Shown here in pieces: positions 1 to 11,141 of a DNA stretch of 64,000 bases (positions are counted from its first letter, which is position 1; every line of letters begins with the position of its first letter). The translations under genes and the position numbers were made by a program. The notes below the pieces were generated by a model. The model saw only the letters and a list, made by a program, of their open reading frames with translations. It was not told the origin of the DNA and made no database searches. This stretch comes from Hyphomicrobiales bacterium (GTDB taxonomy: Bacteria > Pseudomonadota > Alphaproteobacteria > Rhizobiales > RI-29): positions 1 to 64,000 of the forward strand of contig WGLQ01000014.1 in the NCBI GenBank assembly GCA_016125495.1. The letters are read 5' to 3'.

Positions 1-49
1 GAACCAGGCAACCGCGATCGCTGACCGCCAGAACTGAGAGAGAGTGACG

Positions 50-1033
50 ATGGTAACCGTGCTGGACACCGTGAGCCAGGCAGAAGGCGCAGCCCAGCGG
101 CCGCGCCATCCCGAAAAGGCGAAGCGGCCGGACACAGAGGTGCTGCGCAAGCCCGAATGGATCAGGGTGCGCGCCGGCGGCTCGCCGGTCTATGAGGAGA
201 CCCGCCGGATCGTCAAGGAGAACGGGCTGGTCACAGTCTGCGAGGAAGCGGGCTGCCCCAATATCGGCGAGTGCTGGTCGAAGAAGCATGCGACCATGAT
301 GATCATGGGTGAAATCTGTACGCGCGCCTGCGCGTTCTGCAATGTGCGCACGGGGCTGCCGCTCCCGCTGGACCCGAACGAGCCGGAGCGCGTCGCGAGC
401 GCGGTCGCGCGCCTCGGCCTCGAGCATGTCGTCATCACCTCCGTCGATCGCGACGACCTCGCCGACGGGGGCGCCCGCCATTTCGCCTCGGTCGTCGAGG
501 CCGTGCGCGCGGCAACACCATCGACGACCATCGAGATCCTGACGCCGGATTTCCTGCGCAAGCCGGACTGGGCGCTCTCCGAGGTCGTCGCGGCGCGGCC
601 GGACGTCTTCAACCACAACCTCGAAACGGTCCCCTCGCGCTACCTGACCATTCGCCCCGGGGCCCGCTATTTCCACTCCCTGAGACTGCTCCAACGCGTC
701 AAGGAGCTGGCACCCGCGATGTTCACCAAGTCCGGCATCATGCTCGGGCTCGGCGAGACGCGGAACGAGGTGCTGCAGGTGATGGACGACATGCGTTCGG
801 CCGGCGTCGATTTCCTCACCATCGGCCAGTACCTGCAACCGACGCGCCGTCATGCCGCCGTCGAGCGTTTCGTGCCGCCCGAGGAGTTCGCGGCCTACGC
901 CAGCATCGCCGAGGCCAAGGGTTTCCTCGTCGTGGCCTCGAGCCCGCTCACGCGTTCATCGTACCATGCGGGGGAGGATTTCGCGCGCCTGCGCCTTGCT
1001 CGCGAGGAGATGCTCGCGCGCCAGGGGCGTTGA
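50..1033 (+). CDS. lipA: Lipoyl synthase LipA
   Basis: Radical-SAM enzyme that inserts two sulfur atoms into octanoyl groups on lipoyl domains of 2-oxoacid dehydrogenases and GcvH. The 327-residue product has the auxiliary-cluster motif [12 protein letters not shown] (Cys64, 69, 75) and the radical-SAM motif CTRACAFC (Cys90, 94, 97). The C-terminal RSSYHAGE supplies the conserved serine that ligates the auxiliary cluster. Length is normal for the family. A GTG at 44 is in frame, but the purine-rich GAGAGAG at 36-42 is correctly spaced only for the ATG at 50, so I chose that. The gene is followed after 13 bases by a Coq10-like gene on the same strand, the usual alphaproteobacterial order. Confidence 0.97.
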   Translation: MVTVLDTVSQAEGAAQRPRHPEKAKRPDTEVLRKPEWIRVRAGGSPVYEETRRIVKENGLVTVCEEAGCPNIGECWSKKHATMMIMGEICTRACAFCNVRTGLPLPLDPNEPERVASAVARLGLEHVVITSVDRDDLADGGARHFASVVEAVRAATPSTTIEILTPDFLRKPDWALSEVVAARPDVFNHNLETVPSRYLTIRPGARYFHSLRLLQRVKELAPAMFTKSGIMLGLGETRNEVLQVMDDMRSAGVDFLTIGQYLQPTRRHAAVERFVPPEEFAAYASIAEAKGFLVVASSPLTRSSYHAGEDFARLRLAREEMLARQGR

Positions 1034-1046
1034 GGCGGGGCCGGCG

Positions 1047-1535
1047 GTGAAGACCTTCTCGACCCGCAGGATCGTCCGCCACAGCGCCGAGGAGATGTTC
1101 GATCTCGTCGCGGACGTGGAACGTTATCCGGAGTTCGTTCCGCTCTGCGCGGCGCTTCGCGTGCGCCGACGCAGCGGCGAGCCCGAGACCGGACGAACCC
1201 TGCTCGTCGCGGATATGACCGTCGCATTCAAGCTGCTGCGCGAGACGTTCACGAGCGAGGTCCAGCTCGACCCGGGCCGGCGCACCATCGTGGCCCGCTA
1301 CCTGGACGGCCCCTTCCGCTCACTCGAAAACCGGTGGCAGTTCCGAGAGTTGCCGCCTGCTTCTGACGAAGCCAGCGCGCCCTCTCCCCTGTGCGAGGTG
1401 GATTTCTTCCTCGCCTATGAACTCAAGTCCCGGGCTTTCCAGGTGCTCGCGGGGGCGGTATTCGACCGCGCCTTCGCGCACTTCGCAGAGGCTTTCGAGC
1501 GGCGGGCCGATAAGATTTATCACCCGAGGGGATGA
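1047..1535 (+). CDS. Coq10-like START-domain protein (type II TA RatA family)
   Basis: Polyketide cyclase/START-fold protein of the Coq10/RatA family, 162 residues, which in its best-studied members binds ubiquinone or its precursors. The N-terminus (KTFSTRRIVRHSAEEMFDLV) followed by VERYPEFVPLC is the family signature. The chosen GTG start lies 13 bases after lipA; the open frame extends further upstream but there overlaps lipA. Close spacing suggests co-transcription with lipA. The toxin name RatA is often propagated to this family in automated annotation, but nothing here indicates a toxin-antitoxin role. Family assignment is firm; the exact ligand is inference. Confidence 0.9.
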   Translation: MKTFSTRRIVRHSAEEMFDLVADVERYPEFVPLCAALRVRRRSGEPETGRTLLVADMTVAFKLLRETFTSEVQLDPGRRTIVARYLDGPFRSLENRWQFRELPPASDEASAPSPLCEVDFFLAYELKSRAFQVLAGAVFDRAFAHFAEAFERRADKIYHPRG

Positions 1536-1570
1536 GCATTCGGAGTGGCACGCGGTTGACTTTGCCTCTC

Positions 1571-2065
1571 TTACCGACGGGCCGTTTCGCGCAGGAGCGC
1601 GAGTGCATCGAGCGCGGCCATGTGGCGGATCGCGTTCCGCCCGGCGGAAGGATCGTAGCGACGTTCGAGGTGCCAGGTGCCGCCGCCACGCCGGGATGCG
1701 GCGAGATGCACCAGCCCGACCGGTTTCGTGTCGGTCCCACCACCAGGACCGGCGATGCCCGTCACCGCGACGCTGACATCGGCGTGACTGTGGGCGATGG
1801 CACCGATCGCCATGGCGCGGGCCACCGGCTCGCTGACGGCGCCATGAGTGGCGATGAGGTCGGCGGGCAACCCGAGCATTTCGCTCTTTGCGGCGTTGGA
1901 ATAGGTGACGAAGGCCCGGTCGACGACGTCCGAGGAACCGGCGATCGCCGTCAAAGCCGCGGCGATGAGCCCGCCGGTGCAGGATTCGGCGGTCACCGCT
2001 TGAAAAGAAAACGCGCGAAGCTCGTCCAGAGCCTCGCGCGCCGCATTCATCAATTCATCGTCCAT
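1571..2065 (-). CDS. CinA C-terminal-type nicotinamide-nucleotide amidase
   Basis: Stand-alone CinA C-terminal domain (PncC-like), about 164 residues, predicted to deamidate nicotinamide mononucleotide in pyridine-nucleotide recycling. Diagnostic stretches are TAESCTGGLIAAALT near the N-terminus and AVTGIAGPGGGTDTKPVGLV in the middle. The N-terminal CinA (MoaB-like) domain of the full-length protein is absent, which is common in alphaproteobacteria. The start at 2065 is preceded by GCGAGGT at good spacing; the longer frame to 2113 would reach the marR stop. It runs towards the lipA-coq10 pair, and its 3' end is 35 bases from that gene's stop. Confidence 0.9.
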   Translation of the reverse strand: MDDELMNAAREALDELRAFSFQAVTAESCTGGLIAAALTAIAGSSDVVDRAFVTYSNAAKSEMLGLPADLIATHGAVSEPVARAMAIGAIAHSHADVSVAVTGIAGPGGGTDTKPVGLVHLAASRRGGGTWHLERRYDPSAGRNAIRHMAALDALALLRETARR

Positions 2066-2113
2066 GCCGCACCTCGCCCTGTGCGGCCATGCTGAACGCT
2101 CGGCAAGCGGCAA

Positions 2114-2581
2114 TCAAGCCGCAACGAGGCGTTCCGCGTCGGCGAGCATCCGGTCGAAAGCATCGCGGCTCTTGGAGCCAAGGGCTTCCTCGACACGGCG
2201 CTGGATGTCGGTCCAGATCGGATAAGCCTGCAGAATGGCCTTCTCGCCTGCTGGTGTCAGATGCAACCCGCGCCCATGACGACCGGCGGGCGGATCCATG
2301 GTCACCAGTTGCAACGCCTCGAGGCGCTTCAAGTTGCGACTGAGGGTGGACTTCTCGATATCGAGGGAGAAACCGATCTCGGCAGCCGTGATGTTGTCCT
2401 GCTGCGCGATGGTGGTGAGCAGCGTGAACTGGCTCCCGGTCAAGCCGAGGGGTCGCAACGCCTCGTCGTAGATGCGTGTGATGATGCGGCTCATCCGTCG
2501 CACGCGCAGTGCGACGCACTTTGCAGATGACGCCTCACCAACTTCGGCAACAGTCAGATCTTTGTCGGTTCGACGTTCCAT
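2114..2581 (-). CDS. MarR-family transcriptional regulator
   Basis: Winged-helix regulator of 155 residues. The MarR core is visible: a dimerisation helix (ALRVRRMSRIITRIYDEALR), then GLTGSQFTLLTTIAQQDNIT, the recognition helix region IEKSTLSRNLKRLEALQLVT and a wing containing DPPAGRHGRGLHLTPAG. It lies 48 bases upstream of cinA on the same strand, so they may share a transcript. No operator half-sites could be recognised upstream and the ligand is unknown. The fold is certain; the regulon is not predictable from this sequence. Confidence 0.92.
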   Translation of the reverse strand: MERRTDKDLTVAEVGEASSAKCVALRVRRMSRIITRIYDEALRPLGLTGSQFTLLTTIAQQDNITAAEIGFSLDIEKSTLSRNLKRLEALQLVTMDPPAGRHGRGLHLTPAGEKAILQAYPIWTDIQRRVEEALGSKSRDAFDRMLADAERLVAA

Positions 2582-2729
2582 GACCCGCCCCGTTCATGAA
2601 GTCTTCTATCAGCATCGAACCCTGAGGTGATTCTCAGGCCGGGTAAACGGGGCCGGCGGTTCGGCCACAGCATTGCTGCGGGCGCGGCACAGCGGAACGC
2701 GGGATGGGCGCATCCGCATATGGCGGCCG

Positions 2730-2747
2730 CGCCGGGAAGCCCCGGCG
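2730..2747 (-). terminator. Hairpin just past the ispDF stop (terminator-like)
   Basis: CGCCGGG and CCCGGCG form a perfect 7-bp stem around AAGC, starting about ten bases beyond the ispDF stop codon. There is no run of T on the minus strand after it, so it may be a Rho-assisted or 3'-end-stabilising hairpin rather than an intrinsic terminator. Confidence 0.35.
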
Positions 2748-2756
2748 ACGGTCCAC

Positions 2757-4010
2757 TCAACGCCTTGATACAGAGCCGAAAACCACCGTAGCGGTTGCGA
2801 GGGCGGCAATTCCCTCACGTCGCCCCGTGAAGCCCAGTCGTTCACTGGTCGTCGCCTTGACGCTGATGCGTCCCGGCGAAACTCCTGTGATCGCCGAGAC
2901 ACGTTCGATCATGGCGAGCCGGTGCGGACCGATCCGCGGGGCCTCGCAAACGAGTGTGATGTCGAGATGGGTCGGCACGCCGCGCCGCGCCCGCACCCGC
3001 GCGACGGCATCAGCGAGAAAGAGGTCCGAACTCTGGCCGCGCCATTTCGGGTCGCTCGGCGGAAAGTGCGTTCCGATGTCGCCATCGCCGAGCGCGCCGA
3101 GCAGGGCGTCGGTCAGGGCATGCAATGCGACGTCGGCGTCAGAATGCCCGATGAGGCCGCCATCGTGCGGGATCGTGATGCCGCAGAGCACGACGCCGGT
3201 TCCAGGGCCCAGCGCGTGGACGTCGTAGCCGTGACCGACACGGACGTCGGGCACGGCGGGGTCCGCGATTTCGTCGGGCTGGTCGAGTTGGCTCGAGGCA
3301 CCGGCAACGCAGCGCAGCCGCGCATCAGCCTCGGCGATGTCCTGCGCGGTCGTCAGTTTCACATTGGCCGGCGATCCGGCGACCAGAACGATCCGTCCAC
3401 CCCGCCACTCGAGGATGGCGGCGTCATCGGTGAAGTCGTTTCGCCCCGCCGCGGCGGCGGCACGATGCGCGGCGAGAATGGCGGCAAAGCCGAAGCCCTG
3501 GGGCGTCAGCGCCCGCCAGAGGCCATCGCGGGACACGGTTCCGGCAATGCTGCCGTCGCCGGCGTCACGTTTCAGCGTGTCGGTGACAGGGATGGCGGAA
3601 ATCGCGCCATCCGACGTCTCGAGAGCGGCGAGCACGTCAGCGATGCAGCGGGGCGAGACGAAGGGGCGCGCCGCATCGTGGATGAGCACCTTGGCGGGTG
3701 CCGGCGAATGCACCGCCAATGCCTCGAGGCCGGCGTGCACCGAGGCCTGGCGGGTGGCGCCGCCTGCAACTGGGGCCAGAATACGCCCTTCGCGTTCCGC
3801 GAGGCCGCCAATCGCCGCCTCGTAACGGTCGTGGTCCTGCGGATGGATGACGACGAGGACGCTGTCGATCTCGCGGACCTGGAGTACGGCCTCCAGCGTA
3901 CGTTGCAGCACGCTTCCACCGGCGATCGGCCGGTACTGCTTCGGTCCGTCCGCTTCGCCGGCCCTGCTGCCTCGTCCGGCCGCCACGATGAGCACCGCTG
4001 TCTGCCCCAT
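2757..4010 (-). CDS. ispDF: Bifunctional IspD/IspF (MEP pathway)
   Basis: Fusion of 2-C-methyl-D-erythritol 4-phosphate cytidylyltransferase (IspD, about residues 1-235) and 2-C-methyl-D-erythritol 2,4-cyclodiphosphate synthase (IspF, about 255-417), two non-consecutive steps of non-mevalonate isoprenoid synthesis. IspD shows the nucleotide-binding loop AAGRGSRAGEADGPKQY; IspF shows RVGHGYDVHALGPG with the metal-binding Asp and His, and the C-terminal KATTSERLGFTGRREGI. The fusion is typical of alphaproteobacteria. The frame is open 74 codons further upstream, but that stretch is low-complexity and the ATG at 4010 has the strong ribosome site GGAGGATCGAGGAG, so the shorter 417-residue form is preferred. 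It is divergent from dusB. Confidence 0.96.
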   Translation of the reverse strand: MGQTAVLIVAAGRGSRAGEADGPKQYRPIAGGSVLQRTLEAVLQVREIDSVLVVIHPQDHDRYEAAIGGLAEREGRILAPVAGGATRQASVHAGLEALAVHSPAPAKVLIHDAARPFVSPRCIADVLAALETSDGAISAIPVTDTLKRDAGDGSIAGTVSRDGLWRALTPQGFGFAAILAAHRAAAAAGRNDFTDDAAILEWRGGRIVLVAGSPANVKLTTAQDIAEADARLRCVAGASSQLDQPDEIADPAVPDVRVGHGYDVHALGPGTGVVLCGITIPHDGGLIGHSDADVALHALTDALLGALGDGDIGTHFPPSDPKWRGQSSDLFLADAVARVRARRGVPTHLDITLVCEAPRIGPHRLAMIERVSAITGVSPGRISVKATTSERLGFTGRREGIAALATATVVFGSVSRR

Positions 4011-4262
4011 GCTCCTCGATCCTCCAGAACTCGATCCCCCACCGACGGTGGGCCAGCCATCCGGTGCGGTGATATCGGGGAGTGGCTGGGGCGGCAATGA
4101 CGGCCGCATCGCCAGCCAGGGCCGCTCCGACGACCGGTTGGGCTGTCGATGACCCCAGGAGGCCGTCAAGGTCGAGCCCATGCGAAGGATCGTCACCGGT
4201 GCTGCAAGGCGGACCATTGCACAGCGCCCCACACCTGACTAGAAACCAGGCAGAAGGATCGA

Positions 4263-5363
4263 ATGCCTCAGGAAAGAGCAGTCGTGCCAACCCATCCGCC
4301 CCATCCGCCGGCGAAAGGCACTGGCCCCGGTCCTGTTCCCGGGGCGGGTGCCGGCTTTCGAGCGCAGGGCCCCGAGGCGATCCGCGCGGCCGGTATCGCA
4401 TTGCGCAACCCGGTTCTCCTTGCACCCATGTCCGGCATCACGGACATTGCGTTCCGGCGCATCGCCTGGCGGCTCGGCGCTGGGCTCGTCGTCTCTGAAA
4501 TGGTGGCGAGCGAGGCCCTGGCACAGGGGCACCCCGAAACGCTCGCCCGGAAGGAAGGAAGCGGCGTCGGTCCCTTCGTCATACAACTTGCAGGTCGTGA
4601 AGCGCGCTGGATGGCACGAGGCACCCAGATTGCCATCGATCGAGGCGCCGATGTCATCGACATCAACATGGGCTGTCCCGCCAAGAAGGTGACATCGGGA
4701 CTGTCGGGTAGCGGCCTCATGCGCGACCTCGATCATGCCGAGCGACTGATCGAGGCGGTGGTCGAGGCGAGTTCGGTTCCGGTGACCCTCAAGATGCGGC
4801 TCGGCTGGGACGACGCTTCACGCAATGCACCCGAATTGGCGCGCCGCGCGCAGGCGGCCGGTGTGCGGATGCTGACCGTGCACGGGCGCACCCGTGCCCA
4901 GTTCTACACGGGCAACGCCGATTGGGCCGCGATCCGGTCGGTCAAGGAAGCGGTCCACATTCCCGTCGTCGCCAACGGTGACATTCGCGAGCCCCAGGAT
5001 GCCGCCAGCGCGCTCGCCCTTTCCGGTGCGGACGCCGTCATGGTCGGGCGTGGCTGCTATGGAGCGCCCTGGCTCGCCGGGCGGCTTGCCGCCAGTCTCG
5101 CGGGGGCACCCTTCGCGAGCGCGCCGCCGGAAGAACTGGTCGACATCGTCGAGGAGCATTTCGAAGCGCTCCTCGAGCACTACGGCCCGGTCCTGGGAGT
5201 GCTCAACGCTCGCAAGCACCTGCGCTGGTATCTCGAGGGCGCCGGATTGCCCGCGGCCCTGATCGCGCAATGGTGCCCACTTCTCATGACGAGCGAGGAG
5301 GTTTCGGCGATCCGCCGGATGATCCGCAGCGCCCTATCAGGCGCCAGGGAGGCTGCCGCATGA
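4263..5363 (+). CDS. dusB: tRNA-dihydrouridine synthase DusB
   Basis: FMN-dependent enzyme that reduces uridine to dihydrouridine in the D-loop of tRNA. The TIM-barrel features are clear: NPVLLAPMSGITDIAFR, the catalytic cysteine in INMGCPAKKV (Cys138), LTVHGRTRAQ, and the FMN phosphate site VMVGRGCYGAPWL. The product is 366 residues, longer than usual because of a Pro/Gly-rich N-terminal extension of about 35 residues; an alternative internal start is possible, but AGAAGGA precedes this ATG. It is the first gene of the dusB-ntrB-ntrC set: the ntrB start overlaps its stop by four bases (ATGA), implying translational coupling. Confidence 0.95.
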   Translation: MPQERAVVPTHPPHPPAKGTGPGPVPGAGAGFRAQGPEAIRAAGIALRNPVLLAPMSGITDIAFRRIAWRLGAGLVVSEMVASEALAQGHPETLARKEGSGVGPFVIQLAGREARWMARGTQIAIDRGADVIDINMGCPAKKVTSGLSGSGLMRDLDHAERLIEAVVEASSVPVTLKMRLGWDDASRNAPELARRAQAAGVRMLTVHGRTRAQFYTGNADWAAIRSVKEAVHIPVVANGDIREPQDAASALALSGADAVMVGRGCYGAPWLAGRLAASLAGAPFASAPPEELVDIVEEHFEALLEHYGPVLGVLNARKHLRWYLEGAGLPAALIAQWCPLLMTSEEVSAIRRMIRSALSGAREAAA

Positions 5364-6538
5364 AGGGCCGGGTGGGACGCATGGGCACGCGCGCCGAAGC
5401 CCCGTCGGACCTGCCTCCGACTGTCGCACCGCGAGGGGGCGCTGGCGACCTTGCCGAGGGAATGTCGACCGGCGACGTCCTGCTCAATGCCCTGCCGCAC
5501 GCCATCCTGGTGCTGGGTCCGGGCGACCGTGTGCTCCAGTGTAACGCCGCCGCCGAGGACCTCTTCCAGACGAGCCTCACCCACCTTCGCAGGCTCGCCC
5601 TCAACGACCTCGTCTCCTTTTCGAGCGCCCTCGCCAGCCTCGTCGCCCAGGTCCGCCGGACCGGCAATTCGGTCAACGAATACGGCGTCGAACTCGCCTC
5701 GCCCCGAGCCCTCGACAATCGCCTGGTCGATATCTACGGAGCCCGCCTGCCGGACGCGCCGGACCGCGTGCTGATCATCCTGCAGCAGCGGAACATGGCG
5801 GCCATGATCGAGCGCCAGATGACACACCGGGCGGCCGCGCGTTCCGTCTCCAGCCTGGCGGCCATGCTGGCGCACGAAATCAAGAACCCGCTGTCCGGCA
5901 TCCGGGGAGCCGCCCAGCTCATCGAGCCCTCGCTCGACGACGATGGCCGGGCTCTCACCCGCCTCATCTGCAGCGAAACGGACCGGATCTGCGGCCTCGT
6001 CGATCGCATGCAGGTGTTCGGCGACGATCGTCCCATTCCGCCGGGAACCATCAACATCCACAGCGTGCTCGGGCATGTGAAATCGCTCGCCGAGAAAGGC
6101 TTTGCGCGCGGCATCACGATCGAGGAGCAGTACGACCCATCGCTACCGGAGATCCGGGGGGACCGGGATCGCCTGATCCAGGCGGTCCTCAACCTCGTCA
6201 AGAACGCGGCCGAGGCGGTCTCGGGGTTTCGCGGCGACGGCCTCATCGTGCTGCGGACCGCCTACCGCCCGGGTCTGCGCCTCAGCTTGCCGGGCACGCG
6301 CGAGCGCATTTTCCTGCCGCTGATGATCGCCATCGAGGACAACGGTCCCGGCATCCCCGACGACGTCCGCGGCCATCTTTTCGATCCGTTCTTCACGACG
6401 AAACCATCGGGCAGCGGCCTCGGCCTCGCCCTCGTCGCCAAGATCGTCGCCGACCACGAGGGGATCATCGAATGCGACAGCGAGGCGGGGCGAACCGTCT
6501 TTCGCCTCCTTCTTCCGGTGGGCAGCGGAACATCTTGA
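5360..6538 (+). CDS. ntrB: Nitrogen regulation sensor kinase NtrB (GlnL)
   Basis: Soluble histidine kinase of 392 residues that phosphorylates or dephosphorylates NtrC in response to PII and nitrogen status. An N-terminal PAS domain (about 38-145) is followed by the H-box [20 protein letters not shown] with His172, then the N-box ([11 protein letters not shown]), the G1 box ([11 protein letters not shown]) and the G2 box ([12 protein letters not shown]). There is no membrane segment. The start overlaps the dusB stop as ATGA and is preceded by AGGGAGG. ntrC follows after 22 bases, so dusB, ntrB and ntrC form one operon. Confidence 0.96.
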   Translation: MKGRVGRMGTRAEAPSDLPPTVAPRGGAGDLAEGMSTGDVLLNALPHAILVLGPGDRVLQCNAAAEDLFQTSLTHLRRLALNDLVSFSSALASLVAQVRRTGNSVNEYGVELASPRALDNRLVDIYGARLPDAPDRVLIILQQRNMAAMIERQMTHRAAARSVSSLAAMLAHEIKNPLSGIRGAAQLIEPSLDDDGRALTRLICSETDRICGLVDRMQVFGDDRPIPPGTINIHSVLGHVKSLAEKGFARGITIEEQYDPSLPEIRGDRDRLIQAVLNLVKNAAEAVSGFRGDGLIVLRTAYRPGLRLSLPGTRERIFLPLMIAIEDNGPGIPDDVRGHLFDPFFTTKPSGSGLGLALVAKIVADHEGIIECDSEAGRTVFRLLLPVGSGTS

Positions 6539-6560
6539 CGCGGGAGCGACGAGCACGGCC

Positions 6561-8006
<1,446 letters not shown>

Positions 8007-8582
8007 TCGAGCAGGGCCCGCTGGCGGCGACCCGGTGCCACTACCTGGGACCCACGCCATTCGCCGCCGATACCACGTCCTGGACGGTGCCGAGCCGACC
8101 CGTCGGAGTGGGCCCTCTTCGAGCAACACTGAATCATGTTCGCGCGGTTTTGCCCAGCCGATCTGGTTGGACCGCCGCACGCTTGACCCACGCGGCGGGC
8201 CGGAGTACTTCCGAAATGTCGCAATTCTGCCACAGGCGTGATGCGTCTGCGTCGACGGAGCAGATGAAGGGGTTCACCTGGTGATCACGCGCCACAGCAA
8301 TTGGTGCCGCCAAGCGACGTGGCGGGGGATCATGGTGACCCGTGCGGCACCGCTCGACCCGCAAGGCAGCGATGCGTGGCCCGCCGATCATGGCGCGGGG
8401 ACGGATGATCGACAGGCGGGAGGTCAGGGTCTGCGGCCTGCCCGCCAATCGGCTCGGGCCCACCGCGACGATGGAACTCACACTCTAGCCCGCCTCGTAC
8501 CCCGAGGGTGGATGGCGGGCGATGATCGGTTGATATGCGGTTCGCGAGCGCCTGCCGAATGTGCCGGCTCCAGGGAGGCCGC
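8007..8582. other. Non-coding spacer between ntrC and ntrY
   Basis: This is a 576-base stretch without a convincing gene; the short open frames lack ribosome sites and recognisable motifs. It must hold the 3' end of the dusB-ntrBC transcript and probably an ntrYX promoter, but I could not identify a convincing sigma-70 or sigma-54 promoter or a terminator. The only clear functional site is the ribosome-binding GGGAGG just before the ntrY ATG. Confidence 0.6.
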
Positions 8583-11093
8583 ATGACACGCAGCCAGACC
8601 CGAGCAACGGCCACGTCGAAGCCCGCAGAGGGGGGCGCTGGACCGGCCGTCGAAACTGTCGCAACACTCACGGCAATGGGCCAAGCTCGCGCGCTGGGGC
8701 ATGGCGCAGCGCAATCGGTCAAGGAACCTGGCGCCCGAACGCGCGTCGCCAAGGGGCGTTGGGGTCGCCTCACCGGCTTCAAGGCCGGCCTCGCCATCAT
8801 GCTCCTGTCGCTCGCCTCGGGGCTTGCCACCGGGCTGATCCTGACTGGCCTGACACCGATCGTGCCGACCAACGAGGTCGTCCTGATCACGCTGCTGGTC
8901 AATCTCGTCCTGATCGTCCTGCTCGGCGTCGTCGTCGTCATTCATGCTCTCGGGCTGCTGCGCGACCGGCGCGAGCAGAAGGCGGGTTCGGGGCTGCACG
9001 CGCGCATCGTCGGCCTCTTCAGCATCATCGCGGTGGTCCCTGCGATCGTACTGGCGATCTTTGCCTCGATCTCACTCGACCGCGGCCTCGACCACTGGTT
9101 CTCGACCCGAACCAAGCAGATCGTGAACAACTCGCTCGAGGTCGCCGAAGCCTATGTCCAGGAACACGGGCAGGTGCTGCGCGCCGACATCCTGGCCATG
9201 GTCAGCGACCTCGACTCCGCGACCAATCTCGACGAGGTCAAGGACCTGCGTCTCTCGCAGCAGGCCGGGCTCCGGGAGATTCCGTTCGCGTACCTCCTGT
9301 CGTCCGACGGTTCGGTGGTGGCGACCGCGGCCCAGACGGCCAGCCTCAAGTACGTGCCCCCGCCGCCGGCAGCCCTTCGCGAGGCGGGCGAGGGCCATCC
9401 GGTGATCATCTCCCCGGGACGCACGAACCGCGTTGCCGCCATCAAGAAGCTCGAGACGTTTCCCAATCTCTACGTCTACGTTTCCCGTCTGGTCGACCAG
9501 AAGGTGATCCATCACCTCAACAACACGCAAGCCGGCGTGCGCGAGTATAGCCAACTCGAAGAACGGCGCGCAGGCGTCCAGATCGCCTTCGGTCTCATGT
9601 ATCTGATGATCGCCGTCACGCTGCTGCTTTCGGCGGTCTGGATCGGCCTCTGGTTCACCAATGCCCTGGTCGCGCCCATCCAACGGTTGATCGGGGCCGC
9701 CGAGGAGGTCTCGCACGGCGATCTCTCCGTCCAGGTGCCGCTCCGGCGCGGCGAGGGCGATCTCGGCCGACTGTCGAGCACCTTCAACCGCATGACCTCG
9801 CAATTGCGCATCCAGCGCGATGAACTGGTCAGCGCCAACGACGAGGTGAGCGAGCGGCGACGCTTCATCGAGGCGGTGCTCTCGGGCGTTTCGGCGGGGA
9901 TCATCGGCCTCGACCCGCACGGCCGTGTCACATTGATGAACCGGGCGGCCAGCGACCGCCTCGAGATCGAACCCGCCAGGAGCGAGGGCTTACCGATTCG
10001 CGAGGTGGTGCCCGAGTTTGCGGCGCTCTTTCGCAAGGCTCGCCAACAGAAGCGCAACGACCGCGTGATCGACCAGATCACGCTACGGGCAGCCGAAAGC
10101 GAACAGATACTCGCCGTGCAGATCACCCGGGAAGGCTCGGATGGCGTCGATCATGGCTATGTGATCACCTTCGACGACATCACCGAACTGGTCGCGGCCC
10201 AGCGCACCTCGGCCTGGGCGGACGTCGCAAGACGGATCGCGCACGAGATCAAGAACCCGCTGACACCGATCAAGCTCTCGGCGGAGCGCTTGCGGCGCAA
10301 GTATCAGCGTGAGATCTCGAGCGACCCAGACGTCTTTGAACGCTGCGTCGACACGATCATCAGGAGGGTCGACGACATCGGACGCATGGCCGACGAATTC
10401 TCCTCGTTCGCCAAGATGCCGGACCCGCGCATGGAGCCGACCAACGTCACGGACGTCGCCCGCGAGGTGGTCTTCCTTTTCCAGAACGGCAATCCCGACA
10501 TCGCTTTCGGCCTCGAGGCGCCCGATGAGGCGGTGATCGCCGAGTGCGACCGTCGGATGATGTCGCAGGTCCTGACCAATCTGGTCAAGAATGCCACCGA
10601 AGGCATCGCGGCCGTCGGCGCCGATGGCAAGTTGCCGGAAGGGTATTCCGGGGTCATCACCGTGCGTCTCACGCTCGAAGCAGAGAACCTGACGATCGAG
10701 GTGACGGACAACGGCTGCGGCCTGCCCAAACGCAACCGTCTGCGCCTCGTCGAGCCCTACATGACGACCCGCGCCAAGGGCACCGGAATCGGTCTCGCGG
10801 TGGTCAAGAAGGTGATGGAACAGCACCACGGACGTCTTGTGCTGGACGATGCGCCCGAGGACGTGCATGGCCGTCGTGGCGCGTGCATTCGCCTCATACT
10901 GCCGCTGCGCCAGCCCGAGACCGCCGAGCCGCACCAGCCGATGCCCGATGGGTCGGGCAAGACCGGTCCGCAAGATGGCAGGGTCGCGACGCTGAACGAT
11001 GAAAGTGAGCCGGCGCTCGGCGAGGACGAAGTGGACGAGCGACCAGGCGCAAACGACGGGAATGGAAGAGGACGCAAGCGCGTCGCCAGCTAG
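8583..11093 (+). CDS. ntrY: Membrane sensor histidine kinase NtrY
   Basis: Kinase of the NtrYX system, 836 residues, linked in alphaproteobacteria to nitrogen metabolism, redox and cell-envelope control. It has an N-terminal bundle of hydrophobic segments (roughly 62-160), an extracytoplasmic sensor region, a transmembrane segment near 340-362, a HAMP domain (NALVAPIQRLIGAAEEVS), a PAS domain, the H-box [20 protein letters not shown] with His at about 554, and ATP-binding boxes (LVKNATEGI, VTDNGCGLP, GTGIGLAVVKK). A polar C-terminal tail of about 60 residues follows the kinase core. The ATG at 8583 has GGGAGG upstream; the longer frame to 8535 has no comparable site. ntrX follows after 48 bases. 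Confidence 0.95.
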   Translation: MTRSQTRATATSKPAEGGAGPAVETVATLTAMGQARALGHGAAQSVKEPGARTRVAKGRWGRLTGFKAGLAIMLLSLASGLATGLILTGLTPIVPTNEVVLITLLVNLVLIVLLGVVVVIHALGLLRDRREQKAGSGLHARIVGLFSIIAVVPAIVLAIFASISLDRGLDHWFSTRTKQIVNNSLEVAEAYVQEHGQVLRADILAMVSDLDSATNLDEVKDLRLSQQAGLREIPFAYLLSSDGSVVATAAQTASLKYVPPPPAALREAGEGHPVIISPGRTNRVAAIKKLETFPNLYVYVSRLVDQKVIHHLNNTQAGVREYSQLEERRAGVQIAFGLMYLMIAVTLLLSAVWIGLWFTNALVAPIQRLIGAAEEVSHGDLSVQVPLRRGEGDLGRLSSTFNRMTSQLRIQRDELVSANDEVSERRRFIEAVLSGVSAGIIGLDPHGRVTLMNRAASDRLEIEPARSEGLPIREVVPEFAALFRKARQQKRNDRVIDQITLRAAESEQILAVQITREGSDGVDHGYVITFDDITELVAAQRTSAWADVARRIAHEIKNPLTPIKLSAERLRRKYQREISSDPDVFERCVDTIIRRVDDIGRMADEFSSFAKMPDPRMEPTNVTDVAREVVFLFQNGNPDIAFGLEAPDEAVIAECDRRMMSQVLTNLVKNATEGIAAVGADGKLPEGYSGVITVRLTLEAENLTIEVTDNGCGLPKRNRLRLVEPYMTTRAKGTGIGLAVVKKVMEQHHGRLVLDDAPEDVHGRRGACIRLILPLRQPETAEPHQPMPDGSGKTGPQDGRVATLNDESEPALGEDEVDERPGANDGNGRGRKRVAS

Positions 11094-11141
11094 GCGCGCC
11101 GAAAGCAGACACCGGAAATCCTGAAAAAGAGGGAGCAGGCG

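Noticed and set aside
1047-1535. RatA toxin gene of a toxin-antitoxin pair
   Set aside because: There is no RatB-like partner. The position after lipA and the sequence fit the Coq10-like lipid-binding group.
4217-4245. Promoter TTGCAC-17-TAGAAA for dusB
   Set aside because: Only three or four of six bases match in each box, and the start of transcription would fall on the ribosome site. It is too weak to list.
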